Source: NCEH01 sp043195195 (lineage in GTDB: Bacteria; Pseudomonadota; Alphaproteobacteria; Rhizobiales; Xanthobacteraceae). From it: 64,000 nucleotides of DNA. The notes beneath the pieces were generated by a model. That model saw only the letters and a list, made by a program, of their open reading frames with translations. It ran no database searches and had not been told where the DNA came from. The stretch spans positions 1-64,000 of the forward strand of contig NZ_JBAFWT010000021.1 in assembly GCF_043195195.1 (NCBI RefSeq), in the 5' to 3' direction. Below are positions 16,317 through 27,315 of the stretch, piece after piece. How positions within the stretch are numbered: the stretch's first letter is position 1; every line of letters begins with the position of its first letter. The translations under genes were made by a program, and so were the position numbers.

Positions 16317-17408
16317 TTACGCAGCCGGTCTGTGCCCGCTTGCGGCACGCCCTGCGTTCAGCCGCGCGCCGGTGGCCTTGTCGAACACGTGCAGCCGCTC
16401 CGCCTGGAACGACACCGGCAGGCTGGTGCCGTGGCGGATCTGGTCGGAGCGGTCCATCAGCACCCGCAGGCGCAGCCCGTTGAGTTCGCCGATGCAGAGC
16501 GTCTGCGCGCCGAGCTGCTCGATCACCGCCACGTGGAAGGCATGGGCGCCCGGCCCTTCCCCCACGCGGATATGTTCCGGCCGCACGCCGAGCACGATCT
16601 CGGCGCCCTCGCGCGCCGCAACGTCCGGCAGCGGCAGGGAGAAACCGGCGGCGGTGAAGCGCCCGCCCTCGATGCGCCCGTCGAGGAAGTTCATTTCCGG
16701 CGAGCCGATGAAGCCGGCGACGAACTGGTTCGCCGGCCGGTCGTAGACCTCCAGCGGCGCGCCCACCTGTTGCACGTGCCCATCGCGCATGATCAGGATG
16801 CGGTTGGCGAGCGTCATCGCCTCCACTTGGTCATGGGTGACATAGATCATGGAGGTGCCGACCTCCTGGTGCAGGCGGGCGATTTCCTCGCGCATGCGCA
16901 CCCGCAGCTTGGCGTCGAGGTTGGAGAGCGGTTCGTCCAGCAGGAACACTTGCGGGTCGCGCACCAGCGCCCGGCCGAGCGCCACGCGCTGCATCTGCCC
17001 GCCGGACAATTGCTTGGGCTTGCGCTCCAGATAGGGATCGAGCCCCAGCATGGTGGAGGCCGCCCTCACCCGGCGGTCGATCTCCTCGCGCTCCATCTTG
17101 CGCATGCGCAGGCCGAAGGCGAGGTTCTCGTAGATGGTCTTGTGGGGATAGAGCGCATAGTTCTGGAACACCATGGCGATGTTCCGGTCCTTCGGCTCCA
17201 GCTTGGTGACGTCGCGCCCGCCGATCTCCACGCTGCCGGAGGTGATCTCCTCCAAGCCCGCGACCATGCGCAGGGTGGTGGATTTTCCGCAGCCGGAGGG
17301 GCCGAGGAACACCACGAATTCTCCATCGGCAATGTCGAGGTCCACGCCGTGCACGGCCACCGCCGCGCCATAGGCTTTGCGCACCTGTTTCAGGCTCACC
17401 CGTCCCAT
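16317..17408 (-). CDS. ABC transporter ATP-binding protein, UgpC/MalK type
   Basis: A 363-aa ATPase. Walker A is GPSGCGKST (about 38-46), signature LSGGQ, Walker B VFLLDEP, switch His in VTHD. The C-terminal TOBE/MOP region (about 240-363) is that of MalK/UgpC-like proteins, which take one dimer per sugar importer. It sits between the FGGY kinase and the binding protein in the operon. Confidence 0.9.
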   Translation of the reverse strand: MGRVSLKQVRKAYGAAVAVHGVDLDIADGEFVVFLGPSGCGKSTTLRMVAGLEEITSGSVEIGGRDVTKLEPKDRNIAMVFQNYALYPHKTIYENLAFGLRMRKMEREEIDRRVRAASTMLGLDPYLERKPKQLSGGQMQRVALGRALVRDPQVFLLDEPLSNLDAKLRVRMREEIARLHQEVGTSMIYVTHDQVEAMTLANRILIMRDGHVQQVGAPLEVYDRPANQFVAGFIGSPEMNFLDGRIEGGRFTAAGFSLPLPDVAAREGAEIVLGVRPEHIRVGEGPGAHAFHVAVIEQLGAQTLCIGELNGLRLRVLMDRSDQIRHGTSLPVSFQAERLHVFDKATGARLNAGRAASGHRPAA

Positions 17409-17443
17409 GTGTCACTCGCTTCTCGAAAGGGGAAAGGCGCGCA

Positions 17444-18958
17444 TCATCGCGCCTCCACGAACGCGCGGATGCGATGATTGAGCGGTGCCATCGCGGCCTG
17501 CACATCCACATAGATTTCATGGCCGCGCGCATAGAGCGCGGCGCGTTCGGGATCGGGCTTGGCGCGCGAGACCACATGGATGGCGCGTTCGGCGTCCCGC
17601 TCGTCGGCATAGAGGCCGACACCGACCCCCGCCAGAAGCGCCGCGCCGAACGAGGCATCGGCGACCGCGGGCAGTTCCACCTCCACGTTCAGCACGTCGG
17701 CGACGATCTGGCGCCACAGCGCGCTTTTCGCGCCGCCGCCGGTGAGGCGGGCGGTGGTGAAATCGAGGTCCTTCGCCCGCAGCGCCAACAGGCAGTCGCG
17801 CAGCGAATAGGCGATGCCCTCATAGAGCGCCCGCACGAAATGGCCGGGGCCGTGGTTGAAGCCGATGCCGACATAATCGGCCCGCAGCAACGGGTCCCAA
17901 TGGGGGCTGCGCTCGCCGTTGAGATAGGGATGGAAGAACAATCCCTCCGATCCCGGCGCCACCTTTGCGGCGGCCTCGTCCATGGCGGAAAACACCGCCC
18001 CGCCGTCCTCGCCGGGACGGCGATAGAAGGTGTCGCGCAGCCATTTGTGGGCCGAGGCGCAGGAATTGGTGGCGGCGATCACATACCAATGGTCGGGCAC
18101 GATGTGGGGATAATTGATCACCGTGAAATCCGGCCGCGCATACGGCGAAAGCACGCTCACGGTGGCCGCCGTGGCGAGCTTCACCACGCCCAGCCCCTCG
18201 CGCACCATGCCGGCGCCATAGGTCTCCGTAGCGGTGTCGGAGGTGCCGCACACCACGGGTGTGCCTTCCGCGAGCCCGGTGGCCCGCGCCGCCGCCGCCG
18301 TGACGGCGCCGACTACGGATTTCGCCGGCACGATGGGCGGCAGGGTGTGCATCGGCCAGCCGATCATATCGCACAATTCCTGTGACCAGCCGCCGGTACG
18401 GGCATCGGCCATCAGGGTGCCGACCGCGTCGATCGGGTCGGTCTCCCAGGTGCCGGTGAGCTGGGCGCGCAGCCAATCCTTGGCCACATAGAGCCGATGC
18501 ACGCGGGCAAAGGCTTCGGGCTCGTGGCGGCGCAGCCAGGCCATCTGCGGCAGGGTCCAGGTGGGGTTGGCGCGGTTGGCGCCGATCTCCAGAATGCGGG
18601 CGTCCGCCATCTCCCGCAGTTCACGCGTCTCGGCGCCGGAGCGCTGGTCGTTCCACAAGATGGCAGGGCGGATCACCGCGCCGGCCTTGTCCTCCAGCAC
18701 CTGGGTGTGGGCGCCGGCGGAAAACGCCACGGCGGCGATGGAACGGGGATCGGCGCTCGCCGCCTCCACCGCGCGCGGCACCGCTTCGCACACCGCCCGC
18801 CACCAATCGTGCGGGTCCTGCTCGCTCCAGCCGGGATGGGGGCTGGAGGTGGCGATGAGGGCGGAGGCTTCGGCCACCAGCGTGCCGTCGGCGCGGATCA
18901 CGCTCGCCTTCAGCGAGCCCGCGCCAAGATCGATGCCGAGCAGGAGATCACCCGCCAT
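17444..18958 (-). CDS. FGGY-family carbohydrate kinase (XylB-like)
   Basis: A 504-aa two-domain kinase. The N-terminal phosphate-1 motif is LLGIDLGAGSLKASV; the C-terminal FGGY-type signature region includes LTGGGAKSALWRQIVADVLN. It should phosphorylate a sugar or polyol delivered by the neighbouring importer. Resemblance to xylulokinases is general, and the flanking AGPS-like oxidase and GldA-like dehydrogenase argue against a plain xylose pathway. ATG at 18958 follows GGAGATGATCC. Confidence 0.88.
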   Translation of the reverse strand: MAGDLLLGIDLGAGSLKASVIRADGTLVAEASALIATSSPHPGWSEQDPHDWWRAVCEAVPRAVEAASADPRSIAAVAFSAGAHTQVLEDKAGAVIRPAILWNDQRSGAETRELREMADARILEIGANRANPTWTLPQMAWLRRHEPEAFARVHRLYVAKDWLRAQLTGTWETDPIDAVGTLMADARTGGWSQELCDMIGWPMHTLPPIVPAKSVVGAVTAAAARATGLAEGTPVVCGTSDTATETYGAGMVREGLGVVKLATAATVSVLSPYARPDFTVINYPHIVPDHWYVIAATNSCASAHKWLRDTFYRRPGEDGGAVFSAMDEAAAKVAPGSEGLFFHPYLNGERSPHWDPLLRADYVGIGFNHGPGHFVRALYEGIAYSLRDCLLALRAKDLDFTTARLTGGGAKSALWRQIVADVLNVEVELPAVADASFGAALLAGVGVGLYADERDAERAIHVVSRAKPDPERAALYARGHEIYVDVQAAMAPLNHRIRAFVEAR

Positions 18959-18984
18959 GGATCATCTCCACGCTTGCGCCACGC

Positions 18985-20466
18985 TCAACCATTGCGCACG
19001 TCCCGCGCGCCGGCGGCCGGGCGCAGGCCGAGCTTGCCCGGATTCATGAGATTGCCGGGATCGAGCGCATCCTTGATGGCCTGCAGCACGCCGAGCCCCG
19101 TCCCCAATTCGCGCGCGATCCACGGATTGCGGAACACCCCGACCCCATGATGATGGGCGATGGAGCCGCCATGGTCGAGGGCGAGGGTCTGCAGCGCCTC
19201 CCACAGCCGGGCATGAAGCGGCAGGGCCTTGGCTTCCTCCATGGGCGGCAGGCGGATGGTCATGTATTGGCACGCCCCCTCGGGATAGATGTGCGACCAG
19301 TGGGCGCCGAAATGGATGTCGGGATAAATCTCCCGCACCGCCGCGACCATGGCCGCATACATGCCGGGGATGGCGGACCAGTTTCCCGTGACCTCCACCG
19401 TGTCGTTGTAATAGCCCGCCGCCTGCCATTTCTGGGAATAGGCGACGTAGCGGTTTTCCTTCCAATGGTGGAACGGCCCGTCCGGGCCGATTTCGGCGCC
19501 GTGGGCGCGGGCGATGGCAAGCGCCGCGTCCTGTTCCGCGCTGACCACCGGCTCGGCGCCCGAGAACACCAGGATGGCGAGGATCGGCTTGGTCTTGAAC
19601 AAGGCGATGTCGGCGGTGCGCTCGGCGCTTTCGGCGGCGTCATAGATGCGGGCGATGGTGGGCCGCAACTCCGCCTGCATGATGCCGCGCGCGCTCTCCC
19701 AGGCGGCCTCCAGCGAGGGGAAGGCCAGCACCACGCCGCGCTCGACTTCCGGCAGCTTCCACAGGCGCAAGGTGAGTTCGGTGATGATGCCGAACGCGCC
19801 CTCGCTGCCCACCAGCAGGTCGCGCAAAGAGGGGCCGACGGAGCGCCGCGCCACCGGGCGGATCTCCAGCGGCGTGCCGTCCGGCAGCACCGCCTTCAGC
19901 CCCACCACCATGTCCTCGATCTTGCCGTAGCGGCTGGACGCCTGCCCGCCGCCCCGGCAGGCGGCCCAGCCGCCCACGGTGGAAATCTCGATCGATTGGG
20001 GCAGATGGCCGGTGGTGAACCCCTCGGCGTTCAGCGCCGCCTCGAACACCGCGCCATTCATGCCGGCCTCGACCGTCACCATGGCGTTGACCGGGTCGAT
20101 GGAGACGATCTTGTCCAGCAAGCGCAGGTCCACCATCACCTCGCGGCCGAGCGGAATGGCGCCCCCCAGCACGCCGGAGCCGTTGCCGAACGGGATCAGC
20201 TGGATTGAGCGGTCATGGGCGAACCGCACCACCTGCGCCACCTCGGCGGCGGAGCGCGGACGCACCACCAGGCGCGGCATCACCCCGGCGAGCTTGCCGG
20301 AGCGGGCGCGGAAATTGGCGAACGGCAGCCGGTCGTGGGCATAGGCGCTGCGCGCCTCCAGTTCGGTCAGCGTATTGTCCGCCCCGACGATCGCGGCGAA
20401 CTCTGCCGCCAACGCGCTGTCGGCCTGATCCGCATCCTGGTTCGCGGCGATGGCTGGCCCGGTCAT
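18985..20466 (-). CDS. FAD-linked oxidase of the alkyl-DHAP-synthase-like branch
   Basis: A 493-aa VAO-family flavoprotein. FAD-binding motifs are PFGNGSGVLGGAIP and TVGGWAACRGGGQASSRYG. Near the C-terminus DHGGSIAHHHGVG carries the His triplet that characterises alkyldihydroxyacetonephosphate synthases and their bacterial relatives. Bacterial members are usually redox enzymes for hydroxy acids or sugar derivatives, so ether-lipid synthesis should not be assumed. ATG at 20466 follows AGAGGTG; an upstream extension is open but lacks a ribosome site and overlaps the operator region. First structural gene of the operon, behind lacI. Confidence 0.85.
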   Translation of the reverse strand: MTGPAIAANQDADQADSALAAEFAAIVGADNTLTELEARSAYAHDRLPFANFRARSGKLAGVMPRLVVRPRSAAEVAQVVRFAHDRSIQLIPFGNGSGVLGGAIPLGREVMVDLRLLDKIVSIDPVNAMVTVEAGMNGAVFEAALNAEGFTTGHLPQSIEISTVGGWAACRGGGQASSRYGKIEDMVVGLKAVLPDGTPLEIRPVARRSVGPSLRDLLVGSEGAFGIITELTLRLWKLPEVERGVVLAFPSLEAAWESARGIMQAELRPTIARIYDAAESAERTADIALFKTKPILAILVFSGAEPVVSAEQDAALAIARAHGAEIGPDGPFHHWKENRYVAYSQKWQAAGYYNDTVEVTGNWSAIPGMYAAMVAAVREIYPDIHFGAHWSHIYPEGACQYMTIRLPPMEEAKALPLHARLWEALQTLALDHGGSIAHHHGVGVFRNPWIARELGTGLGVLQAIKDALDPGNLMNPGKLGLRPAAGARDVRNG

Positions 20467-20583
20467 GTGCACCTCTCGCAAGCGGAGGCGCAGACGTGCT
20501 GGCACATGCGTGCCGACATCTTGGCGTCCTCCCGTTTCAGTCTTCTCGTTCGCCGCGATGGCCTTGACGGCTTGTTTCACGTC

Positions 20584-20601
20584 TGAACAATCGTTTGTTC
20601 A
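20584..20601. promoter_or_regulatory. LacI-type operator upstream of the polyol operon
   Basis: TGAACAATC and GTTTGTTCA form an 18-bp near-perfect palindrome with central CG, as in many LacI-family operators. It lies 118 bases upstream of the flavo-oxidase ATG and 86 bases after the lacI-family stop, so it probably controls the operon promoter between the two genes. Confidence 0.6.
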
Positions 20602-20686
20602 AAGCTGTCAGACGCAACCCATCCCGTCAAGCGGCTTTATTGGAGGGTCCCTGCGAGGGAGGGGCCGCGGCGCAGGAAAGCCGCGC

Positions 20687-21706
20687 TCAGCGCGGCGCGG
20701 GGCCGGTGGAGGCGCGCGGCATCAGCGCGCCGGGCGGCAGCGGCGGCACCGCCTCCGGCGCCTCGCCATTGAGGCTGCGGATCAGCAGCGAGGCGGCGAC
20801 CCGCCCCATTTCCTCGGTCGGCATCATCACCGTGGTGAGTGCGGGATAGAGCATGCGCGCCACCGGCGCGTCGTGCAGGCCGAGCACCGAGACATCCTCG
20901 GGAATGCGGATGCCCTGCTCGTGCAGCACCACCATGGCGCCCGCCGCCGAAACCAGGGTCGCGGCCAGCACCGCCGTGGGCCGCTGCGCCAGCAGGTCGC
21001 GCATCGCTGCCATGCCGCCTTCCGCCGTATAGCCCGCCACCGCCACCAAGGCGGGATCATAGACGATGCCGGCGGCCTCCAGCCCCTCGCGATAGCCCTG
21101 CTGGCGCTCGGCGGCGTTGAAGCCGCCGGCCCGGCCGGCGAGATGGGCGATGCGCCGGTGGCCCAGCTCCACCAGATGCTCCACCGCCGTGCGCGCCGCC
21201 GCGCGGCTGTCCAGCACCACGCTCAGCGGCGCGCCCGGCAAGGTGCGGTTGAGCAGCACATAGGGCACCTGCGCCGCCTTCAGGTCGGTGCGCAGCACCG
21301 CGTCATCATCGAGGCTCGCCACCAGCAGGCCGTCCACCCGGTTCATCTGCGAGAGCTTGGCGATGGTGGAGGCCGCCGCCCCCGGCTCGCGATGGGAGAT
21401 CAGCAGCGAATAGCCAAGGTCCGCCGCCGCCAGCTCGGCCCCGCGAATGGCCGAGGCGAATACCGGATTGTCGAGCTGCGGCACCAGGATGCCGAGGGTA
21501 TAGGTGCGCGCCGTGCGCAGGCCCCGCGCCAGGGGATTGGCGAGATACTGCATCTCCTCGGCCACCTTGAGGATGCGGGCGCGGGTCTCCTCGCGCACCC
21601 GCTGGGTCGCCTCGCCCCGCAGCACGCGCGAGGCCGTGGACATGTCGACCCCGGCCACGCGCGCCACGTCGGCAAGCGTCACCCTGGCCAGTGTCACTCG
21701 CGCCAT
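20687..21706 (-). CDS. LacI-family transcriptional regulator
   Basis: A 339-aa repressor. The HTH and hinge are LADVARVAGVDMSTASRVLRG, followed by the periplasmic-binding-protein-like sensor domain (for example YTLGILVPQLDNPVF and HRRIAHLAG). ATG at 21706 is preferred: it follows AGGGGTCGGC and places the HTH at residue about 10; the open frame upstream adds a Gly/Arg-rich leader. It lies directly upstream of the flavo-oxidase/FGGY/ABC operon, with a LacI-type operator between, and most likely senses the imported sugar or its phosphate. Confidence 0.88.
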   Translation of the reverse strand: MARVTLARVTLADVARVAGVDMSTASRVLRGEATQRVREETRARILKVAEEMQYLANPLARGLRTARTYTLGILVPQLDNPVFASAIRGAELAAADLGYSLLISHREPGAAASTIAKLSQMNRVDGLLVASLDDDAVLRTDLKAAQVPYVLLNRTLPGAPLSVVLDSRAAARTAVEHLVELGHRRIAHLAGRAGGFNAAERQQGYREGLEAAGIVYDPALVAVAGYTAEGGMAAMRDLLAQRPTAVLAATLVSAAGAMVVLHEQGIRIPEDVSVLGLHDAPVARMLYPALTTVMMPTEEMGRVAASLLIRSLNGEAPEAVPPLPPGALMPRASTGPAPR

Positions 21707-21883
21707 GCCGACCCCTGACCCATCTCCCTGCCCCGCGCTCGATCGCGGGGCGAAGCTTACATCGCGCCCGCATCCACCGGCAATGGGACGCATTTTTTTA
21801 GCAATTCAGAAATTCTGCGCGGAAATTCAGGTTTAGTTGCAATGTTCACGAAGTTCAGGGCCTGATTTCACGTGTTCTTCTAC

Positions 21884-21917
21884 GGCCCTCAACGTTTCAC
21901 GTGAAACATCGAGGGCC
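21884..21917. other. parS: parS-like ParB binding site inside a larger inverted repeat
   Basis: CGTTTCACGTGAAACA at 21892-21907 matches 15 of 16 bases of the bacterial parS consensus (TGTTTCACGTGAAACA). The flanks GGCCCTC (21884-21890) and GAGGGCC (21911-21917) extend the symmetry. It lies in the 239-bp gap between lacI and edd. parS sites recruit ParB for chromosome segregation and usually cluster near oriC; if real, this part of the genome is origin-proximal. Confidence 0.75.
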
Positions 21918-21945
21918 AAAACCCGTTGCGATCACTTGCTTTCGC

Positions 21946-23787
<1,842 letters not shown>

Positions 23788-23935
23788 TCGGACCTCCTGG
23801 CTGGCTGGATGGATGACCCGGCGGGCGAGCGCTGCCGCTCCGGCGCGATCCGATTCACGGACTGAGATTGCCATTTTAGCCCCGAAGCCGGATCAAAGGC
23901 ATCCGCAACACATGCGCCCAATAGCGAGCATTTCA

Positions 23936-24907
23936 ATGACACAGCCTGTACCCGCCCGCGTCGCCGTCCTGGACGACTACCAGAGCGTCGCCGAGGGAAT
24001 GGCAGATTGGGGCAGCCTCAAACCCGCTGCCGACGTGGTGTTCTTCCACGACACCGTGGCCGATCAGGACCAATTGGCGGCCCGCCTCGCGCCGTTCGAC
24101 GCACTGGTGCTCACGCGCGAGCGCACCCCCGTCGACGCGGCGCTGATCGCCCGCCTGCCGCAGCTCAAACTCATCGTCACCATCGGCATGTGGAATGCCT
24201 CGATCGATACCGCAGCGGCCAAGGCGCGCGGCATCGCGGTGTGCGGCACCGCCGGCGGCGATCCCCATGCGACGCCGGCCCTCACCTGGGCGCTGGTGCT
24301 GGCGGTGACGCGGGGCCTGCACCGCGAGGCCGCGTCGGTGCGCGCCGGCGGCTGGCAAACCGGCCTCGGCATCGACATCGCCGGCAAGACGCTGGGCGTG
24401 CTCGGCCTCGGCCGGATCGGCACGGCGGTGGCGCAATTCGGCAAGGCGTTCGGCATGGAGGTGATCGCCTGGAGCCAGAACCTCACCGCAGAGCGCGCCG
24501 CCGAGGCCGGGGTGAAGCGGGTGGAGAAAGAGGAATTGTTCGCCCGCGCCGATGTGCTGACCATCCACCTCAAGCTCGGCGCCCGCACGCAGGGCATCGT
24601 CGGGGCGGCAGAACTCGGCCTGATGAAGCCGGGCGCCTTCCTGGTCAACACCTCGCGCGGGCCGCTGGTGAGCGAGCCGGCGCTGATCGAGGCGCTCCAG
24701 GCCCGCCGCATCGCCGGTGCCGCGCTCGACGTGTTCGACACCGAGCCGCTGGCGCCGGACCACCCGTTCCGCTTCCTGCCGAATGTGCTGGCGACGCCCC
24801 ACATCGGCTATGTCACGGAAAACACCTATCGTATCGCCTTCCCGCAGATCGTCGAGGCCATCGCCGCCTGGCGGGCCGGCGTGCCGATCCGCCCCCTGGA
24901 GGGCTGA
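23936..24907 (+). CDS. D-isomer-specific 2-hydroxyacid dehydrogenase
   Basis: A 323-aa NAD(P)-dependent dehydrogenase. The Rossmann motif is LGVLGLGRIGTAVAQFG (about 144-160). Catalytic elements include NTSRGPLV, the DVFDTEPL segment with the Glu, and TPHIGYVTE with the His. Substrate could be a hydroxypyruvate, 2-hydroxyacid or phosphoglycerate-like compound; sequence does not decide. It is divergent from edd. ATG at 23936 was chosen from homology (TQPVPARVAVLDDYQ); an ATG at 23912 with AAAGG upstream is the alternative. Confidence 0.85.
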   Translation: MTQPVPARVAVLDDYQSVAEGMADWGSLKPAADVVFFHDTVADQDQLAARLAPFDALVLTRERTPVDAALIARLPQLKLIVTIGMWNASIDTAAAKARGIAVCGTAGGDPHATPALTWALVLAVTRGLHREAASVRAGGWQTGLGIDIAGKTLGVLGLGRIGTAVAQFGKAFGMEVIAWSQNLTAERAAEAGVKRVEKEELFARADVLTIHLKLGARTQGIVGAAELGLMKPGAFLVNTSRGPLVSEPALIEALQARRIAGAALDVFDTEPLAPDHPFRFLPNVLATPHIGYVTENTYRIAFPQIVEAIAAWRAGVPIRPLEG

Positions 24908-24922
24908 GGGCACCCCGGGATG

Positions 24923-25022
24923 CCTTCCCGCTCCCCGCAAGCGGGAGAGGGAGAAGATTGATCAGGATGAGACTTGCTTCTCCCGCAACGCGTTGTCCCC
25001 TCTCCCGCCTGCGGGGGAGGGT
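24923..25022. repeat. Two tandem C-rich/G-rich hairpin repeats
   Basis: Copy one (24923-24955) pairs CTTCCCGCTCCCCGC with GCGGGAGAGGGAGAAG. Copy two (24997-25022) pairs CCCCTCTCCCGC with GCGGGGGAGGG. They occupy the gap between the hydroxyacid dehydrogenase and lhgO and match the repeat at 14845. Their form is that of dispersed palindromic intergenic elements; function unknown. Confidence 0.55.
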
Positions 25023-25146
25023 TAGGGAGGGGGCAGGTCGGCGGGTGCGGAAATCGGCAACGAGAACACTTGAGGCCTCACGCATCGATCGGGCGCGGTC
25101 TCCGGCGCTGGTACACCGCCGCAATCTGTGGGAGGAAACGAGCATC

Positions 25147-26346
25147 ATGCTCTATGATTTCATCATCATCGGCGGCGGCATCGTCGGCCTGTCCACCGCG
25201 CGCGAGATCCTCCGGCGCCGGCCCGGCGCGGGCGTGCTGCTGCTGGAGAAGGAAGGCGGCCTCGCGCGCCACCAGACCGGACACAACAGCGGCGTGATCC
25301 ATGCCGGCATCTATTATGCCCCCGGCAGCTTCAAGGCCGAGCTGTGCCGCACCGGCGCCCAGGCGACCAAGGACTTCTGCCGCGCCCACAACATCGCGTT
25401 TGAGACCTGCGGCAAGCTGCTGGTGGCCACCGACGCGGAGGAACTGGCGCGCATGGACGCGCTCTACCAGCGCGCCGCCTCAAACGGCGTGGAAGTGGAG
25501 CGGCTGGACGGTGCCGAGCTGCGGCGGCGCGAACCCAACATCACCGGCATCGGCGCCCTGTTCGTGCCCTCCACCGGCATCGTCGATTACAAGCAGGTCT
25601 GCGTCGCCCTGGCCCGAGAGATCGAGGCGGCGGGCGGCACCATCCGGCTCGGCGCAAAGGTGGATGCGATCCGCGAGGGGGCGGGCGATGTGGAGGTGCG
25701 CAGCGGCGGCGTCACCCATCGCGGCAAGATGCTGGTGGCCTGCGCCGGCCTGCAATCCGACCGCATCGCGCGCCTTGCCGGGCTGAAGGTCACCCACCGC
25801 ATCGTGCCGTTCCGGGGCGAATATTATCGCCTGCCACCGAGCCGCAATGCCATCGTCAAGCACCTGATCTATCCCGTGCCGGACCCCACCTTGCCGTTCC
25901 TCGGCATCCACCTCACCCGCATGATCGACGGCTCGGTGACGGTCGGCCCCAACGCCGTGCTCGGCATGGCGCGCGAGGGCTATCCCAAGCTCTCGGTGAA
26001 CGCGGCCGATCTCGCCGATACGCTCAGCTTCCCCGGCTTCTGGCACACGCTCGCCAACAATCCGCGCGCGGCGATCAAGGAGCTGAAGAATTCCCTCCTG
26101 CCCGCCGGCTATCTCGCGCAATGCCGCAAATATTGCCCGGACCTGACCATGGCGGACCTCCAGCCCTATGAAGCCGGCATCCGCGCCCAGGCGGTGCTGG
26201 CGGACGGAACCTTGGTGCACGACTTCCTGTTCGAGCAGACGCCGCGCTCGCTGCATGTGTGCAATGCGCCCTCCCCCGCCGCCACCGCCGCTTTGCCCAT
26301 CGGCGAGATGATCGCCGACAAGCTCATGGGCGCGCGGGCGGCCTAA
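25147..26346 (+). CDS. lhgO: L-2-hydroxyglutarate oxidase
   Basis: A 399-aa FAD-dependent oxidoreductase of the DAO family. The dinucleotide motif is DFIIIGGGIVGLSTAREI, and GLARHQTGHNSGVIHAGIYY is highly characteristic of LhgO (YgaF). It oxidises L-2-hydroxyglutarate to 2-oxoglutarate, passing electrons to the membrane quinone pool in E. coli. ATG at 25147 follows GGGAGGAAACGAGC. It converges on the ureohydrolase gene with a gap of two bases. Confidence 0.9.
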   Translation: MLYDFIIIGGGIVGLSTAREILRRRPGAGVLLLEKEGGLARHQTGHNSGVIHAGIYYAPGSFKAELCRTGAQATKDFCRAHNIAFETCGKLLVATDAEELARMDALYQRAASNGVEVERLDGAELRRREPNITGIGALFVPSTGIVDYKQVCVALAREIEAAGGTIRLGAKVDAIREGAGDVEVRSGGVTHRGKMLVACAGLQSDRIARLAGLKVTHRIVPFRGEYYRLPPSRNAIVKHLIYPVPDPTLPFLGIHLTRMIDGSVTVGPNAVLGMAREGYPKLSVNAADLADTLSFPGFWHTLANNPRAAIKELKNSLLPAGYLAQCRKYCPDLTMADLQPYEAGIRAQAVLADGTLVHDFLFEQTPRSLHVCNAPSPAATAALPIGEMIADKLMGARAA

Positions 26347-26348
26347 AC

Positions 26349-27305
26349 TCAGCGGCCGCGCTGGTGCAGGATGCGGCCGATGAGGTTCAGCAGCACCTGC
26401 GCGGCGAGGATGGCGGTGACGCCGGCCGGATCATATTCACGCGCCACCTCCACCAGATCCACGCCGACGATGGTGCCCCGCTTGGCGAGGCCGTCCAGCA
26501 GCTCCAGCACCTCGTAATAGGTGAAGCCACCATGGCTCGGCGTGCCGGTGCCGGGAGCGATGGAGGGGTCGAAGCCGTCGATGTCGATGCTGAGATAATA
26601 GCGCGCGCCCGCCGGAATGCGCTCCAGCACCGCCTCGGTCCCAAGCTTTCGGATCTGCCGCACGCTGAGGATATCGCTGCCCATGCGGCGGGCATCCTCA
26701 TAGCCCTCGCGGGCGGTGGAAGAGACATTGCGAATGCCGAGCTGGGTCAGGCCGGTGACATGGGCGCGCTCGGCGGCGCGGCGCATGGGGCTGCCATGGC
26801 CATTGCGCACGCCGTGTCGCTCATCGACGAAATCCAGATGCGCGTCGAACTGCACCAGATGGATCGGCGCCTCGTCGGAAAAGGCGGCGACGCAGGGGAT
26901 GTTGACGGAATGATCGCCCCCCATCACCACCGGCAGCGCCCCGGCCTGAAGGATCTTGCGCACGCAGGCTTCAATATTGGCGTGGCTTTGGGCGGTGTCG
27001 GTGTGGATCATATCCGCATCGCCCATGTCGAGGATGCGCGCGGCACCGGCGGGCAGATAGACCACGTCATCCTCATGGTCATAGGCGCCGGAATGACCGA
27101 AGGCGAACAAGGTGGAGGCCTCGCGGATCGCGCGCGGGCCCGAGCGGGCGCCGGAACGCCATTGGGTGCCAAGGTCGAACGGCGCGCCGAGAATCGCGAC
27201 ATCCGCCTCGATGTTTTCCCAATCGAGCCCGAGCGGGTATTTGCCGAAGGTGCAGATGCCGACGAAGGGCAGGTCGAGCCGGCCGCTCTGATATCCGTGG
27301 GCCAT
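26349..27305 (-). CDS. Ureohydrolase (agmatinase/guanidino-acid hydrolase family), copy A
   Basis: A 318-aa arginase-fold enzyme. All dinuclear-metal ligands are present: MGGDHS, QFDAHLDF and SIDIDGFDPSIAPGTGTP. The family removes urea from guanidino compounds such as agmatine, guanidinobutyrate or guanidinopropionate. The specificity loop (DERHGVRNGHGSPMRRA) cannot be assigned by eye. Last gene of an eight-gene operon, 10 bases after a second ureohydrolase. ATG at 27305 follows GAGGAGAATCC. Confidence 0.88.
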   Translation of the reverse strand: MAHGYQSGRLDLPFVGICTFGKYPLGLDWENIEADVAILGAPFDLGTQWRSGARSGPRAIREASTLFAFGHSGAYDHEDDVVYLPAGAARILDMGDADMIHTDTAQSHANIEACVRKILQAGALPVVMGGDHSVNIPCVAAFSDEAPIHLVQFDAHLDFVDERHGVRNGHGSPMRRAAERAHVTGLTQLGIRNVSSTAREGYEDARRMGSDILSVRQIRKLGTEAVLERIPAGARYYLSIDIDGFDPSIAPGTGTPSHGGFTYYEVLELLDGLAKRGTIVGVDLVEVAREYDPAGVTAILAAQVLLNLIGRILHQRGR

Positions 27306-27315
27306 TGGATTCTCC

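Noticed and set aside
18985..20466. Assignment as alkyl-DHAP synthase for ether lipids
   Set aside because: The HHH motif is shared by bacterial oxidases, and the sugar-importer operon under LacI makes a catabolic redox role more likely.
21864..21879. Second CACGTG-centred sequence near parS
   Set aside because: Only the central six bases and part of one arm fit parS; the other arm does not match, so it is not called a second site.
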